From the NCBI GenBank assembly GCA_002798275.1, contig NWQR01000010.1:1-64000 (forward strand): DNA of 64,000 bases, written 5' to 3'. Below the pieces are notes generated by a model, which was not told the origin of the DNA, made no database searches, and worked only from the letters and a program-made list of their open reading frames with translations. The stretch is from Lysobacteraceae bacterium NML08-0793. Lineage in GTDB: Bacteria > Pseudomonadota > Gammaproteobacteria > Xanthomonadales > Xanthomonadaceae. The position numbers and the translations under genes are program-made. Of the stretch, positions 16,138-25,690 are shown piece by piece. The stretch's first letter is position 1. Each line of letters opens with the position of its first letter.

Positions 16138-16700
16138 GGGGTGGCGTGAGCCAGCAAAAACAGGCGAAAGCGTACTTCATCAGCGGCTGCCCAGCGTAGC
16201 GAATGCATGCCATAACGACTGCGCGAAATCTGTCCGCTGACTTCAATCGGGCATTCAATCAAGGGTGCGGCGCAGTGGCGGCGTTCAAGATACAGCCGTT
16301 CGCGGCGGGTGATGCCGCGCAGAGTCAGCTCGCCGTGAAAAGCACCGGCTTCTTGCAGGCGCGCGGGCAAAAAAGGCTCGGAAACAAAATCAATGGACGG
16401 ATGGCGCTGGCTGTCGAAAAAATGTGCGCCACGCAGCAGCCGGGTATAGCGGGCATGGCCGGGGACTTCGGTGTGCGCACTGGCAAAGCGCATCCGAACC
16501 TGCCAATGGCCATCCGGGTGCATCAGTATCTCGCCCTGCATTTGCGCAAACCTGCCGGTTACCCGACTGCCGTTGTAGAGGCCAATATCGAACACGGCAC
16601 TGGAGCGCGCGGGGTCAATCGAGCGTTGCCCGGCTTGAGCTGCCATTGGCAACAGCCCCAGCAATATCGCCAGACAAATGCCGCCGCGCCCGCCCATCAA
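16134..16700 (-). CDS. YceI-family periplasmic protein
   Basis: The 188-aa protein has a signal peptide (CLAILLGLLPMAAQA) followed by a YceI lipocalin-like fold: IDPARSSAVFDIG, RVTGRFAQMQGEI, FDSQRHPSIDFVSEPF, FHGELTLRGITRRERL. Family members bind isoprenoid lipids in the periplasm. It overlaps both neighbours by 4 bp (SixA stop at its start; PLD start at its stop), so it is translated as part of the operon. Confidence 0.85.
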   Translation of the reverse strand: MMGGRGGICLAILLGLLPMAAQAGQRSIDPARSSAVFDIGLYNGSRVTGRFAQMQGEILMHPDGHWQVRMRFASAHTEVPGHARYTRLLRGAHFFDSQRHPSIDFVSEPFLPARLQEAGAFHGELTLRGITRRERLYLERRHCAAPLIECPIEVSGQISRSRYGMHSLRWAAADEVRFRLFLLAHATP

Positions 16701-17191
16701 GGGACATGAAACCCGGTCAGGGTGGCTCTGCCGGGCGCAAGCCGTGGCGCGCTTTCATCCAGTTGCAGCACTGCCGCCGCCGCCGTGGGCATGCCCTGCC
16801 AGCGCAGGCCATCGGCATCGGTCAGATGCACCAGCAGATATTCAAGGCCGGGATTGTGGGCAATCACCGCCACGCTGCGGGCGGCCGGGTTGGCTTGAGC
16901 GCAATCCTCAAGCGCGGCCAGCAACATGCCGAGCGTGGCATCGTAAAGGCGCGGCTCAAAATGGGGCGCAGGCCATGCCGCCCCGCCAGCCAAGAGGCCG
17001 GCAAAGGTTTGCCGAGTGCGCTGCGCCGGGGAGGTCAGCGCAATATCCACCGGATAGGCCTGCTGTTGCAGCCACTGGCCGGTGGATTCGGCCTCCAGCC
17101 TGCCCTGCGGTGAAAGCGCACGGTCAAAATCTGCCTGCCCCGGTTGGGCGGCAAGTGCATGTGCATGACGGACAAGAATCAAGCGCTGCAT
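16697..17191 (-). CDS. sixA: Histidine phosphatase, SixA type
   Basis: SixA removes phosphate from histidine in phosphorelay proteins and belongs to the phosphoglycerate-mutase-like branch. The catalytic RHA motif is at the start (LILVRHAHAL), with RALSPQGRLEAE, TSPAQRTRQTF and the second catalytic His in VIAHNPGLEYLL. The ATG at 17191 gives a family-like 164-aa product; the upstream start adds only MPRPT. The target here is unknown. It is second in the operon, 19 bp after ParA. Confidence 0.85.
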   Translation of the reverse strand: MQRLILVRHAHALAAQPGQADFDRALSPQGRLEAESTGQWLQQQAYPVDIALTSPAQRTRQTFAGLLAGGAAWPAPHFEPRLYDATLGMLLAALEDCAQANPAARSVAVIAHNPGLEYLLVHLTDADGLRWQGMPTAAAAVLQLDESAPRLAPGRATLTGFHVP

Positions 17192-17210
17192 GGTCGGCCT
17201 TGGCATAACA

Positions 17211-17837
17211 TCATTGATACAGCCAGCGCAGCAGTGGCAGCCAGTCTTCCTGATGCTGGCGCACGGCGCTGGAATGATAGTCGAACAGGCTGCGCCCCAG
17301 CCCGGTCAGCAGCACATAGGACTGGCTATCACGCACTTGACCGGCCAGCGGCAGCCCCCAGCTTTGCAGCAGGCTGATAGCTTCTTGCGAGGTGCGCATC
17401 CACGGCTTGAGCTTGTTGCCGACCAGAGCCAGCGGCAGCCGGCCTTTTTTCACCGCCGGGTGCGCCGACAGTGCGTTGATGAATGGTACGGTGGCTTCAA
17501 TGTCCAGTGCCGAGGGCGCTACCGGAATCAAGACCGCATCGGCATGTTCGAGAAACTTTTCCAAATCTTTGGGCATGGCACCGGCACGGCCATCAATGAT
17601 GATGCGCGTGGCATCCTCGGGCACCTGCCGCAGCCAAGATTTGCGCGTGCCGTCCACGGGCAGCACGGCGGTATCCATGTCGCTGCGGCGTTCGGCCCAA
17701 CGGATGGCCGAGCCTTGCGGGTCGGCATCCACCAGCACGGTGGCATGGCCTTCGATGGCCGAATGCGCTGCCAGTTGCGTGGCGATGGTGGTTTTGCCCA
17801 CCCCGCCCTTGGGGCTGGCGACCAGAATGGTTTTCAT
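17211..17837 (-). CDS. ParA-family ATPase, orphan
   Basis: The 208-aa protein carries the deviant Walker A motif KGGVGKTT (residues 10-17), the VLVDADPQGSA A' motif and LALVGNKLKP. It is at the short end of the ParA/MinD range and has no ParB partner or centromere-like repeats nearby, so it is probably not a chromosome-partition protein. It heads the operon with SixA, YceI and PLD, and diverges from the AAA ATPase gene across 71 bp. What it positions is unknown. Confidence 0.85.
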   Translation of the reverse strand: MKTILVASPKGGVGKTTIATQLAAHSAIEGHATVLVDADPQGSAIRWAERRSDMDTAVLPVDGTRKSWLRQVPEDATRIIIDGRAGAMPKDLEKFLEHADAVLIPVAPSALDIEATVPFINALSAHPAVKKGRLPLALVGNKLKPWMRTSQEAISLLQSWGLPLAGQVRDSQSYVLLTGLGRSLFDYHSSAVRQHQEDWLPLLRWLYQ

Positions 17838-17908
17838 CCGGGTTCTCCTGTAGCGACCGACAAGCCTATCACCTGCTATCTTGCATGCGCTTTGGCAGAG
17901 GCGGAAAA

Positions 17909-19393
17909 ATGAGCGAATTGCAGGATTTGGTGGCGCTGATTCGCGCCAATACCCCGTTGATTGTGATTGAAAGCCCGGATGAATCCCGGCTGCTGGCGAT
18001 GTTCCGGCAATCGCTGATGTATGTCTGGCGGGCGCTGTGGCGCTGGTCGATTACCGAGGGACTGCGCCGCATCGACATGGACCGGGAAGACCCCAGCGAA
18101 ATCGCCCCGGATGCCTCCAATACCTTGCAGGCGATCCGCAATGCCGAGCAGCGCGGCGTGTATTTGCTGCTGGATTTCCACCCCTACCTACAATACGCCG
18201 CCAGCCAGCGGATGTTACGCGACATCATCCAGCGGCGCGAATGCCAGCCGCATGTCATCGTGATGATTGGCAATAAAGTTACCTTGCCCGAGGAGCTGGA
18301 AGCATTTGCCACGCGTTTTACTCCACGCCTGCCCGATGCCAATGCGCTGCTGAAACTGGTGCGCGAGGAAGCCCAGCATTACGCCCGCGAGCATGGCGGG
18401 CGGCGGGTGGAAGCCTGTCGCGATGCAGTTCAGCAAATCGTGCGCAATTTGCAGGGGCTTTCGGAAACCGATGCTAGGCGCATTGCCCGGCAGCTGATTT
18501 TCCGGGATGGCGCGCTTGGCATGGACGACCTGCCGCAGCTTGCCCGGCTGAAGTTCGAGCTGCTCAATAACAGCGGCCATCTGCATTACGAATACGACAC
18601 TGCCAAGTTTTCTGACGTGGCCGGTGCCGCGCGCCTGAAGCGCTGGGTGGCACAGCGCCGCCGCGTATTTGTCGAAGGCAATGCCCCGCCGGGGCTGGCA
18701 CCACCCAAGGGCGTATTGCTGCTGGGCGTGCAAGGTTGCGGCAAATCCATGCTGGCCAAGGCGATTGCCGGGGGGCTGGGCGTGCCGCTGCTGCGCCTGG
18801 ACTTTGGCGCCCTGTACGACAAATATCACGGCGAAACCGAGAAAAATCTGCGGCAGGCGCTGGCCTCGACCGAACAACTGGCGCCTTGCGTGCTGTGGAT
18901 TGATGAAATCGAAAAAGCCCTGTCTGGCAGTGGCGATAGCGATGGCGGCCTTTCCAATCGCGTGCTTGGCTATCTTTTGACTTGGATGGCCGAGCGCAAG
19001 TCGCGGGTGTTCTTGGTGGCGACTGCCAACCAGATTGATGCCCTGCCCGCAGAGCTGTTGCGCAAAGGACGGTTTGACGAGATTTTCTTTGTGGATTTGC
19101 CCGACCTTGCCACGCGCGAAGAATTGTTCCGCCTGCATCTGGCGCAGCGGCAACTTGATCCGGCAGGCTTCGACATTGCCCTGCTGGCGCGCAGCAGCGA
19201 AGGATTTTCCGGCGCCGAGGTCGAGCAGGCCATCGTTTCGGCGCTGTATGCCAGCCATGACAGCGCGCAGCCGCTGGTGGACTTCACCTTGTTGCAGGAA
19301 ATCCGGGCGACCCGCCCGCTTTCGGTGCTGATGCGCGAGCAGGTCGAAGGCCTGCGCGCTTGGGCAGCCGGACGCACGGTGCCGGCCAATTGA
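17909..19393 (+). CDS. Ycf46-like AAA+ ATPase
   Basis: The 494-aa protein has an N-terminal all-alpha region and a C-terminal FtsH-type AAA module: Walker A GVQGCGKSML, Walker B VLWIDEIE, sensor ATANQ and an arginine finger region (RKGRFDEIFFVDLP). There is no protease domain and no membrane span. The closest known build is the chloroplast/cyanobacterial Ycf46 family, whose bacterial role is unsettled. The start MSELQDLVALI at 17909 follows a GGCGG-AAAA tract and drops eight non-conserved residues. Confidence 0.85.
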   Translation: MSELQDLVALIRANTPLIVIESPDESRLLAMFRQSLMYVWRALWRWSITEGLRRIDMDREDPSEIAPDASNTLQAIRNAEQRGVYLLLDFHPYLQYAASQRMLRDIIQRRECQPHVIVMIGNKVTLPEELEAFATRFTPRLPDANALLKLVREEAQHYAREHGGRRVEACRDAVQQIVRNLQGLSETDARRIARQLIFRDGALGMDDLPQLARLKFELLNNSGHLHYEYDTAKFSDVAGAARLKRWVAQRRRVFVEGNAPPGLAPPKGVLLLGVQGCGKSMLAKAIAGGLGVPLLRLDFGALYDKYHGETEKNLRQALASTEQLAPCVLWIDEIEKALSGSGDSDGGLSNRVLGYLLTWMAERKSRVFLVATANQIDALPAELLRKGRFDEIFFVDLPDLATREELFRLHLAQRQLDPAGFDIALLARSSEGFSGAEVEQAIVSALYASHDSAQPLVDFTLLQEIRATRPLSVLMREQVEGLRAWAAGRTVPAN

Positions 19394-19430
19394 AGGCAAA
19401 ATATCCGACCCTTTTCGTCTCCTTTCTCCC

Positions 19431-20678
19431 ATGACCGATGCTGCGATCCAGCCGGTGCGCCGTGCCGCGTTGGTTTTCATCTTCATCACCGTCTTGATTG
19501 ACGTGTTGGCCATTGGCCTCATCATCCCGGTATTGCCGCGTCTGGTGGCCGAATTCGTCGGTGGCGACACGGCGCTTGCCGCGCGCTGGGTGGGCACCTT
19601 CGGCATGGTGTTTGCCATCATCCAGTTTTTCTCCGCGCCCTTGCTGGGGGCGCTTTCCGACCGTTTTGGTCGTCGCCGGGTGATTTTGATTTCCTGCCTA
19701 GGGCTGGGGATTGATTTCATCCTGATGGCGCTGGCGCCCAGTCTCGGCTGGCTGCTCTTGGCACGAATCATTTCCGCGGTGGCTTCGGCCAGCTTCAGTA
19801 CCGCCAACGCCTATATCGCCGATGTCAGCTCGCCGGAAAAACGCGCCGGTGCGTTCGGCATGATTGGCATGGCCTTCGGGCTTGGTTTTGTCATTGGCCC
19901 GATGATGGGCGGTTGGCTGGGGCATTACGACCTGCGTTGGCCGTTCTGGGGGGCGGCGCTGCTGGCGCTGGCAAACTTCTGTTACGGCCTTTGGGTGCTG
20001 CCCGAATCGCTGCCGCCCGAGCGCCGCAGTCCGCGCTTTTCCTGGCGGCAGGCCAACCCGATCGGCTCACTGTCGCTGCTTGGGCAATATCCGCAACTAT
20101 GGGGGCTGATGGCGGTGATTCTGCTCTCCAACACGGCGCACTATGTCTATCCCAGCGTCTTTGTACTGTATGCCGATTACCGCTATGGCTGGGGGGCGAT
20201 GGTGGTGGGGCAGGTGTTGGCCGTGGTCGGTATCTGCTCGGCGCTGGTGCAGGGCGGGCTGGTGCGCAAGCTAACCCCGAAAATCGGCGAGCACAATGCG
20301 CTGGTGCTGGGGCTGGCCTGTGGTGCCGCGGGTTTTCTGGGCTATGGACTGGCGCCAAGTGGCGCGATATTCATGGCGATTGTTCCGCTGATGTCATTGT
20401 GGGGATTTGCAGGCCCTGCCGCGCAATCGCTGATTACCCGCGAAGTGGGAGCCGATGTGCAGGGGCGTATCCAAGGCGCGATGGTCAGCCTGATTAGCCT
20501 CACCGGCGTCATTGGTCCAAAGCTCTATACCGAAGCCTTTGCTGGCTTCATCGGCCCTGCCGCACCGTTTGAGCTGCCCGGCATGCCCTGGTTTATCGCC
20601 AGTGCGCTGTTGTCAACCGCACTCATCATCAGCCTTTGGCAAAGGGCGAGACTGCGCAGGATTGTGTTGCAAGGCTGA
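19431..20678 (+). CDS. MFS transporter, TetA/TCR-like drug:proton antiporter
   Basis: The 415-aa protein shows 12 hydrophobic segments and MFS motif A (GALSDRFGRRRVIL) after helix 2, with the motif-C-like GFVIGPMMGG in helix 5, marking a 12-TM proton-driven exporter of the tetracycline-resistance type. The substrate cannot be told from sequence. It follows the AAA ATPase by 37 bp and may share its transcript. Confidence 0.88.
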   Translation: MTDAAIQPVRRAALVFIFITVLIDVLAIGLIIPVLPRLVAEFVGGDTALAARWVGTFGMVFAIIQFFSAPLLGALSDRFGRRRVILISCLGLGIDFILMALAPSLGWLLLARIISAVASASFSTANAYIADVSSPEKRAGAFGMIGMAFGLGFVIGPMMGGWLGHYDLRWPFWGAALLALANFCYGLWVLPESLPPERRSPRFSWRQANPIGSLSLLGQYPQLWGLMAVILLSNTAHYVYPSVFVLYADYRYGWGAMVVGQVLAVVGICSALVQGGLVRKLTPKIGEHNALVLGLACGAAGFLGYGLAPSGAIFMAIVPLMSLWGFAGPAAQSLITREVGADVQGRIQGAMVSLISLTGVIGPKLYTEAFAGFIGPAAPFELPGMPWFIASALLSTALIISLWQRARLRRIVLQG

Positions 20679-20757
20679 GCAAGCCGCTTCCATACAGGCG
20701 CGCATGGCGGGGTTGATTGCCTAAACTCGCGCCTTTCCACTGATGCAGGACTGGCTG

Positions 20758-21273
20758 ATGACCCGCCCTTCTTCCTTTGACCGCGATGCACTCTTGGCTT
20801 GTGCGCGTGGCGAGCTGTTCGGTGAGGGCAATGCCCGACTGCCGGCGCCACCGATGCTGATGTTCGATCGCATCACCGAAATCAGCGAAAGCGGCGGGGC
20901 GCACGGCAAGGGCGTGATTCGTGCCGAGTTCGACATCAATCCTGAACTCTGGTTCTTTGCCTGCCATTTTGAAGGTGATCCGGTGATGCCCGGCTGTCTG
21001 GGGCTGGATGCGATGTGGCAGCTCACCGGCTTTTATCTGCCTTGGCTGGGCGAGCCCGGACGCGGGCGTGCGCTGGGCGTGGGCGAGGTCAAGTTCACCG
21101 GGCAAATCCTGCCACGGGCAAAACAGGTGCAGTATGAAATCGACATCCGCCGCGTATTGCGCGGCAAGTTGCGGCTGGTGATTGCCGATGGTCGCACCTT
21201 GGTGGATGGCCGCGAGATTTACACCGCCAAAGACCTGCGGGTGGGGCTGTTCCAGTCCACGGAGGATTTCTGA
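20758..21273 (+). CDS. fabA: 3-hydroxydecanoyl-ACP dehydratase/isomerase
   Basis: FabA dehydrates 3-hydroxydecanoyl-ACP and isomerises trans-2- to cis-3-decenoyl-ACP, the entry to unsaturated fatty acids. The catalytic His lies in [22 protein letters not shown], and [11 protein letters not shown] is conserved. The ATG at 20758 gives 171 aa (E. coli FabA is 172), with an AGGA ribosome site eight bases upstream; the ATG at 20743 is less likely. Its TGA overlaps the fabB ATG by one base, so the two are translationally coupled. Confidence 0.96.
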   Translation: MTRPSSFDRDALLACARGELFGEGNARLPAPPMLMFDRITEISESGGAHGKGVIRAEFDINPELWFFACHFEGDPVMPGCLGLDAMWQLTGFYLPWLGEPGRGRALGVGEVKFTGQILPRAKQVQYEIDIRRVLRGKLRLVIADGRTLVDGREIYTAKDLRVGLFQSTEDF

Positions 21274-22499
21274 TGAACCGCCCGGCCTCGCAACGTGTGG
21301 TGATTACCGGCTTTGGGGTTGTTTCGCCGCTGGGCAACGATGCCGAGCGCGTGGCCGCGGCGCTGCGCGAAGGCCGCAGCGGTATCCGCGCCATGCCCGA
21401 ATACGCCGAAATCGGCATGCGCTCGCAGGTGGCGGGGGTATGCGATATCGACCTTGAGGCGCATATCGACCGCAAGCAGAAGCGCTTTATGGGCGATGCG
21501 GCTGCTTATGCGACGGTGGCGATGGAAGCGGCGATGCAAGATGCCGGACTGGCGCCGGAGGCGCTGGGCAGCCCGCGCGTGGGCGTGATTGCCGGTAGCG
21601 GTGGTGCCTCGGCCGAATGGCAAATCGCCACCGGCGATTTGATGCGCGAGAAGGGCGTGCGCAAAGTCGGTCCCTACATGGTGCCGCGCACCATGTGCAG
21701 CACGGTGTCGGCCGCATTGGCCACCGCCTTCAAAATCAAGGGCGTGAGTTATTCGCTTTCTGCCGCCTGTGCCACTTCCGCACACTGCATTGGCGCGGCG
21801 GCCGACCTGATTCGCCACGGTGTGCAGGACATCATGTTTGCCGGCGGTGGCGAAGAACTGCACTGGGGCATGAGCTGCCAGTTCGATGCGATGGGCGCGC
21901 TGTCCACCCACTTCAATCAAGATGCCGCGCGCGCCTCGCGGCCATATGACGCCGACCGCGATGGCTTCGTGATTGGCTCCGGTGGCGGCATGTTGGTGCT
22001 GGAAAGCTTGGAACACGCGCAAAAACGCGGTGCGCGCATCCATGCCGAGCTGCTCGGCTATGGCGTAACCAGCGATGGCGCCGATATGGTCGCCCCTAGC
22101 GGTGAAGGCGCGGTGCGCTGCATGCAGATGGCGATGGCGGGCATCGACCGTCCGATTGATTACCTCAATACCCACGGCACCTCCACGCCACTGGGCGATA
22201 TCACCGAGCTGGAGGCGATCGGGCAAGTATTTGGCGATGCCATACCGCCGATTTCTTCCACCAAGGCGCTTTCCGGGCACTCGCTGGGGGCAGCCAGCGT
22301 GCACGAGGCGATTTATTGCCTGCTGATGATGCGCGATGGCTTCATGGCGGCCTCGCACCATATCGACCGATTGGACCCGCGTTGCGAGGGCTTTCCGATT
22401 CTGCGCCAAACCCGCACGGCACGGCTCGATACAGTGATGTCCAACAGCTTCGGCTTTGGCGGCACCAATGCTGCACTGGTATTTGGCCGTTGTGATTGA
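21273..22499 (+). CDS. fabB: Beta-ketoacyl-ACP synthase I
   Basis: FabB elongates cis-3-decenoyl-ACP, completing the FabA pathway to unsaturated fatty acids. The Cys-His-His triad is visible: active Cys in [10 protein letters not shown], His in [11 protein letters not shown], and His in [20 protein letters not shown] ends the thiolase fold. The length is 408 aa. It overlaps fabA by one base (TGATG). An FNR box overlaps its stop codon and belongs to the next gene. Confidence 0.96.
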   Translation: MNRPASQRVVITGFGVVSPLGNDAERVAAALREGRSGIRAMPEYAEIGMRSQVAGVCDIDLEAHIDRKQKRFMGDAAAYATVAMEAAMQDAGLAPEALGSPRVGVIAGSGGASAEWQIATGDLMREKGVRKVGPYMVPRTMCSTVSAALATAFKIKGVSYSLSAACATSAHCIGAAADLIRHGVQDIMFAGGGEELHWGMSCQFDAMGALSTHFNQDAARASRPYDADRDGFVIGSGGGMLVLESLEHAQKRGARIHAELLGYGVTSDGADMVAPSGEGAVRCMQMAMAGIDRPIDYLNTHGTSTPLGDITELEAIGQVFGDAIPPISSTKALSGHSLGAASVHEAIYCLLMMRDGFMAASHHIDRLDPRCEGFPILRQTRTARLDTVMSNSFGFGGTNAALVFGRCD

Positions 22500-22538
22500 T
22501 TGACATCAAAGGCATGCGATCAATCTTGCCGCTATCAT
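22496..22538 (+). promoter_or_regulatory. FNR-type class II promoter for the CHASE-GGDEF-EAL gene
   Basis: TTGATTGACATCAA (22496-22509) matches the FNR/ANR consensus exactly at all ten defined bases. A TATCAT -10 hexamer at 22533-22538 places transcription near 22545, so the box is centred about 42 bp upstream of it, the usual position of a class II activator site. No -35 consensus is needed or seen. The start codon follows about 30 bp later. Confidence 0.65.
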
Positions 22539-22575
22539 CGGCGCGATTGAATTGCATTACCAGGGAAAGAAGTCC

Positions 22576-25500
22576 GTGATCAGGCAGGGGGTAAGCCGCA
22601 GAGAGAGGTTTCTGGTTTGGGGGCTGCCACTGGTGGTGCTGCTGTTGCTGGGCATGCTGGTGATGGTTTTCTGGGACAGCGCCCGTCGCCATGCCGAAGG
22701 GGTTGCCCAGCGCGATTTCGATCATCGTGCCCGCAATGCTGCCGGGGCGCTGGAAGCTAGGCTCAATTCCTTTCGCCGCGCCTTGCTGGGTGCCACCGGC
22801 TTTATCGAAGCCAATCCCAATGCCAGCCTTGCCGAATGGAATCAATATGGCGAGATTCTCGACCTTTCCAACAACTATCCCGGTCTGATCGGGTTTGCTT
22901 GGGCGCCGGTATTGCGTGAGGGCGATCAGTTGCACGCGCCGGTGCAACTGGTGGCGCCGGTTGATGACTTCAATCGTCAGGCGATTGGCTTTGACATGTA
23001 TGCCGAGCCCACGCGCCGTCGCGCCATGGATGCGGCAGCCGACAGTGGTCGCCCGGTACTTTCGGCGCCGCTGGAGTTTCATCTGAAATCGGTATCGCAG
23101 CCGGCTGAAAAGGGCATGTTGCTGTTCATGCCGGTTTATCAGGCCGGCCCTGTGCCGCAAGACGAACAAACCCGGCGCAGCCGCTTGCGTGGCTTTACCC
23201 ATGCGGCAATCCATTTCCCCACTTTGATGGAAGCCCTGCCGGGGTTGGTGGAGCAAACCCGGCTTTTCCTGTACGACGGACAGGGCACGGCACAAGACAT
23301 GCTGCTTTACAGCATATTGCCGTCGGTGGCGGCCAATGCCGACAAACATGGCGAGCGATTTGTTTCGGTTCAAACCATTGAAATCAATGGGCATGTGCTG
23401 ACATTGCGGCTGGAGTCGCCGAAGGTACAGGTGCTGCCACAGATTGCCGGGGTCGATTTATTGCTGGTGTTTGGCTGGTTGTTGGCATTGAGCATTGCCG
23501 CATTGGTCGCTCAGCTTGCACGGATGCAGTTCCATGCCCAACGGCTGGCGGCCAAGATGAGCAGCAAGGCACTCAGCAGTGAACGGCAGATGCGCATCAT
23601 CATGGACAACGTGCCGGCGATCATCAGCTATGTCGATCAGGACAATCGCGTGCTTTATGTCAACAAGCGGCATCTGGAATGGGAGCTGTTTGGTGAGCGC
23701 ATCGAGGGCCAGCGGCTGGATGAGCGCTTTCTTTCCGGGACTGACAAAAACCCGCATTTGCAGGCCATCAGCGAAGCCCTGAAAGGGCAGCCACAGCGCT
23801 ACGAAGCGCATATCGCACCCGACCGGGTGTTGGATGTAACCATCATCCCCGACCGTACCGGCAGCGATACCGAAACCGAAGGCGTATTCCTGTTTGCCAG
23901 CGATATCAGCGACCGCATCCAAATGGAAACCCGGCTGTTTGCAGAAAAAGAACGCGCCGAGGTGACCTTGCGCTCGATTGGCGATGCCGTGCTGGTAACC
24001 GACGACCGGGGGGCGATAAGTTATTTGAATCCAGTTGCCGAGGCGATGACCGGTTGGCCTCTGGCCGAGGCCAACGGGCGGATGATCGAGGACGTCTTGC
24101 CGCTGGTGGATGACCAAACCCGGGAGCCGGCAGTCAATCCGTTGCGGGTTGCGATAGAGAAAAACGAAGTGCTGGGCATGACCAACCATACTGCGCTGAT
24201 TACCCGCAGCGGTCAGCTGGTTCCGGTGGAAGATTCGGCAGCACCGATCCACGACCGCGAAGGCAAGGTCAGTGGCGGGGTGATTGTCTTGCACGATGTG
24301 AGCGAGTCGCGGGCGATGGCAACGCGCATCTCGCATCTGGCCCAGCATGATCATTTGACCGACTTGCCCAACCGGGTGCTGTTGCAGGACCGACTGGCGC
24401 AAGCAATGCTTGGGGCTCAACACAATGAACGCAATATCGCATTGATGTTCATTGATCTGGACAACTTCAAAACCATCAACGACTCATTGGGGCATGCCGC
24501 AGGCGACCAGTTGTTGAAGCAGGTCGCGGCACGTTTACTGGAAACCGTGCGCGATGACGATACCGTCAGCCGCTTGGGGGGCGACGAGTTCGTGGTGCTG
24601 CTGGTGCGCATGGCCGAGGCGCTGGATGTGACCCGTGTGGCGATCAATATCCTGAGCGCGCTGTCGCGGCCATTCTGGGTGGATGGCCATGAGTTGCATA
24701 TCGGCGCCAGCATCGGCATCAGCCAATATCCGCAGGAAAACGCCACCGCCTCGGATCTGATGAAGCAGGCCGATACCGCGATGTATCACGCCAAACGCAG
24801 TGGTCGTGGCTGCTATCGGTTCTTTTCTGCGGAAATGAGCGTGGCCGCCGACCGCAGGCTGCACATGGAGCGCGCATTGCGTGCCGCCTTGGCCGAAAAC
24901 CAGCTTTATATCGAGTACCAGCCGAAAATCCGCACGGTCGATAATGCGCTGGTCGGGGTGGAGGCCTTGGTGCGCTGGCAGCTTCCGGGAGGAATTGAGG
25001 TGCCGGCAACCGAATTCGTACCGTTGGCCGAAGAAACCGGCCTGATTCGTGAATTGGATGCCTGGGTGATGCGCGAGGCGTGCCGACAGTGCAAGCGCTG
25101 GCATCAGATGGGCTGGACGCATCTGGACATCGCGGTGAATGTCTCGCTGATGCGCATGGATATCGAAACCCTGCATGAAGTCATTCAGGATGCACTGAAT
25201 GAAACCGGGCTTGCCCCGGACAAGCTGGAAATCGAGTTGATTGAAAGCGAAATGCTGCGCAACAGCGAGGCCACCCATGCTTGGATCAGGCGGGTGAAAA
25301 CCTTGGGGGTGCGCATCGCCATTGATGACTTTGGCGTGGGGTATTCCAATCTTGCCTATTTGCAGAACTTTGGTCTTGACATTCTCAAGATCGACAAGAG
25401 TTTCGTGCATGCACTGGAGCACTCGGCCGATGCCTACCATCTGGTGCGCGCGATCATGGCGATGGCGCATGCGCTGGGCTATCAGGTGGTGGCAGAAGGG

Positions 25501-25653
25501 ATAGAAACCGAATATCAGGCCGCCTTGCTGGGCAATGAAGGCTGCGACTTGATGCAGGGCTATTGGTTCTACGCGCCGATGTCGGCCGATGCCATCACGG
25601 CGCTGTTGCAGTCAGAAAATCCATTGCAGCAAACCGCGCCAGAAAGCCAATGA
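22576..25653 (+). CDS. Membrane CHASE-PAS-PAS-GGDEF-EAL c-di-GMP protein
   Basis: This 1025-aa protein makes and/or degrades cyclic di-GMP. A membrane helix (about 10-35) precedes a periplasmic CHASE sensor (NNYPGLIGFAWAPVL), a second helix (LLLVFGWLLALSIAALV), two PAS domains (about 330-560), GGDEF (RLGGDEFVVLL) and EAL (GVEALVRW; later IELIESEMLRN, IAIDDFGVGYSNLAYL). Both catalytic signatures look intact, so it could be bifunctional. The start is the GTG at 22576, which has GGGAAAGAAG upstream; the TTG eight codons earlier lacks one. A perfect FNR box precedes the gene, suggesting induction at low oxygen. Confidence 0.93.
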   Translation: MIRQGVSRRERFLVWGLPLVVLLLLGMLVMVFWDSARRHAEGVAQRDFDHRARNAAGALEARLNSFRRALLGATGFIEANPNASLAEWNQYGEILDLSNNYPGLIGFAWAPVLREGDQLHAPVQLVAPVDDFNRQAIGFDMYAEPTRRRAMDAAADSGRPVLSAPLEFHLKSVSQPAEKGMLLFMPVYQAGPVPQDEQTRRSRLRGFTHAAIHFPTLMEALPGLVEQTRLFLYDGQGTAQDMLLYSILPSVAANADKHGERFVSVQTIEINGHVLTLRLESPKVQVLPQIAGVDLLLVFGWLLALSIAALVAQLARMQFHAQRLAAKMSSKALSSERQMRIIMDNVPAIISYVDQDNRVLYVNKRHLEWELFGERIEGQRLDERFLSGTDKNPHLQAISEALKGQPQRYEAHIAPDRVLDVTIIPDRTGSDTETEGVFLFASDISDRIQMETRLFAEKERAEVTLRSIGDAVLVTDDRGAISYLNPVAEAMTGWPLAEANGRMIEDVLPLVDDQTREPAVNPLRVAIEKNEVLGMTNHTALITRSGQLVPVEDSAAPIHDREGKVSGGVIVLHDVSESRAMATRISHLAQHDHLTDLPNRVLLQDRLAQAMLGAQHNERNIALMFIDLDNFKTINDSLGHAAGDQLLKQVAARLLETVRDDDTVSRLGGDEFVVLLVRMAEALDVTRVAINILSALSRPFWVDGHELHIGASIGISQYPQENATASDLMKQADTAMYHAKRSGRGCYRFFSAEMSVAADRRLHMERALRAALAENQLYIEYQPKIRTVDNALVGVEALVRWQLPGGIEVPATEFVPLAEETGLIRELDAWVMREACRQCKRWHQMGWTHLDIAVNVSLMRMDIETLHEVIQDALNETGLAPDKLEIELIESEMLRNSEATHAWIRRVKTLGVRIAIDDFGVGYSNLAYLQNFGLDILKIDKSFVHALEHSADAYHLVRAIMAMAHALGYQVVAEGIETEYQAALLGNEGCDLMQGYWFYAPMSADAITALLQSENPLQQTAPESQ

Positions 25654-25690
25654 AAGCGGCGCGGTTGCCAGGGCATTGCCGTCTTGGTAT

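Noticed and set aside
17211-17837. ParAB plasmid or prophage partition locus
   Set aside because: No ParB, no repeated centromere-like sites and no replication genes are nearby; the neighbours are envelope genes.
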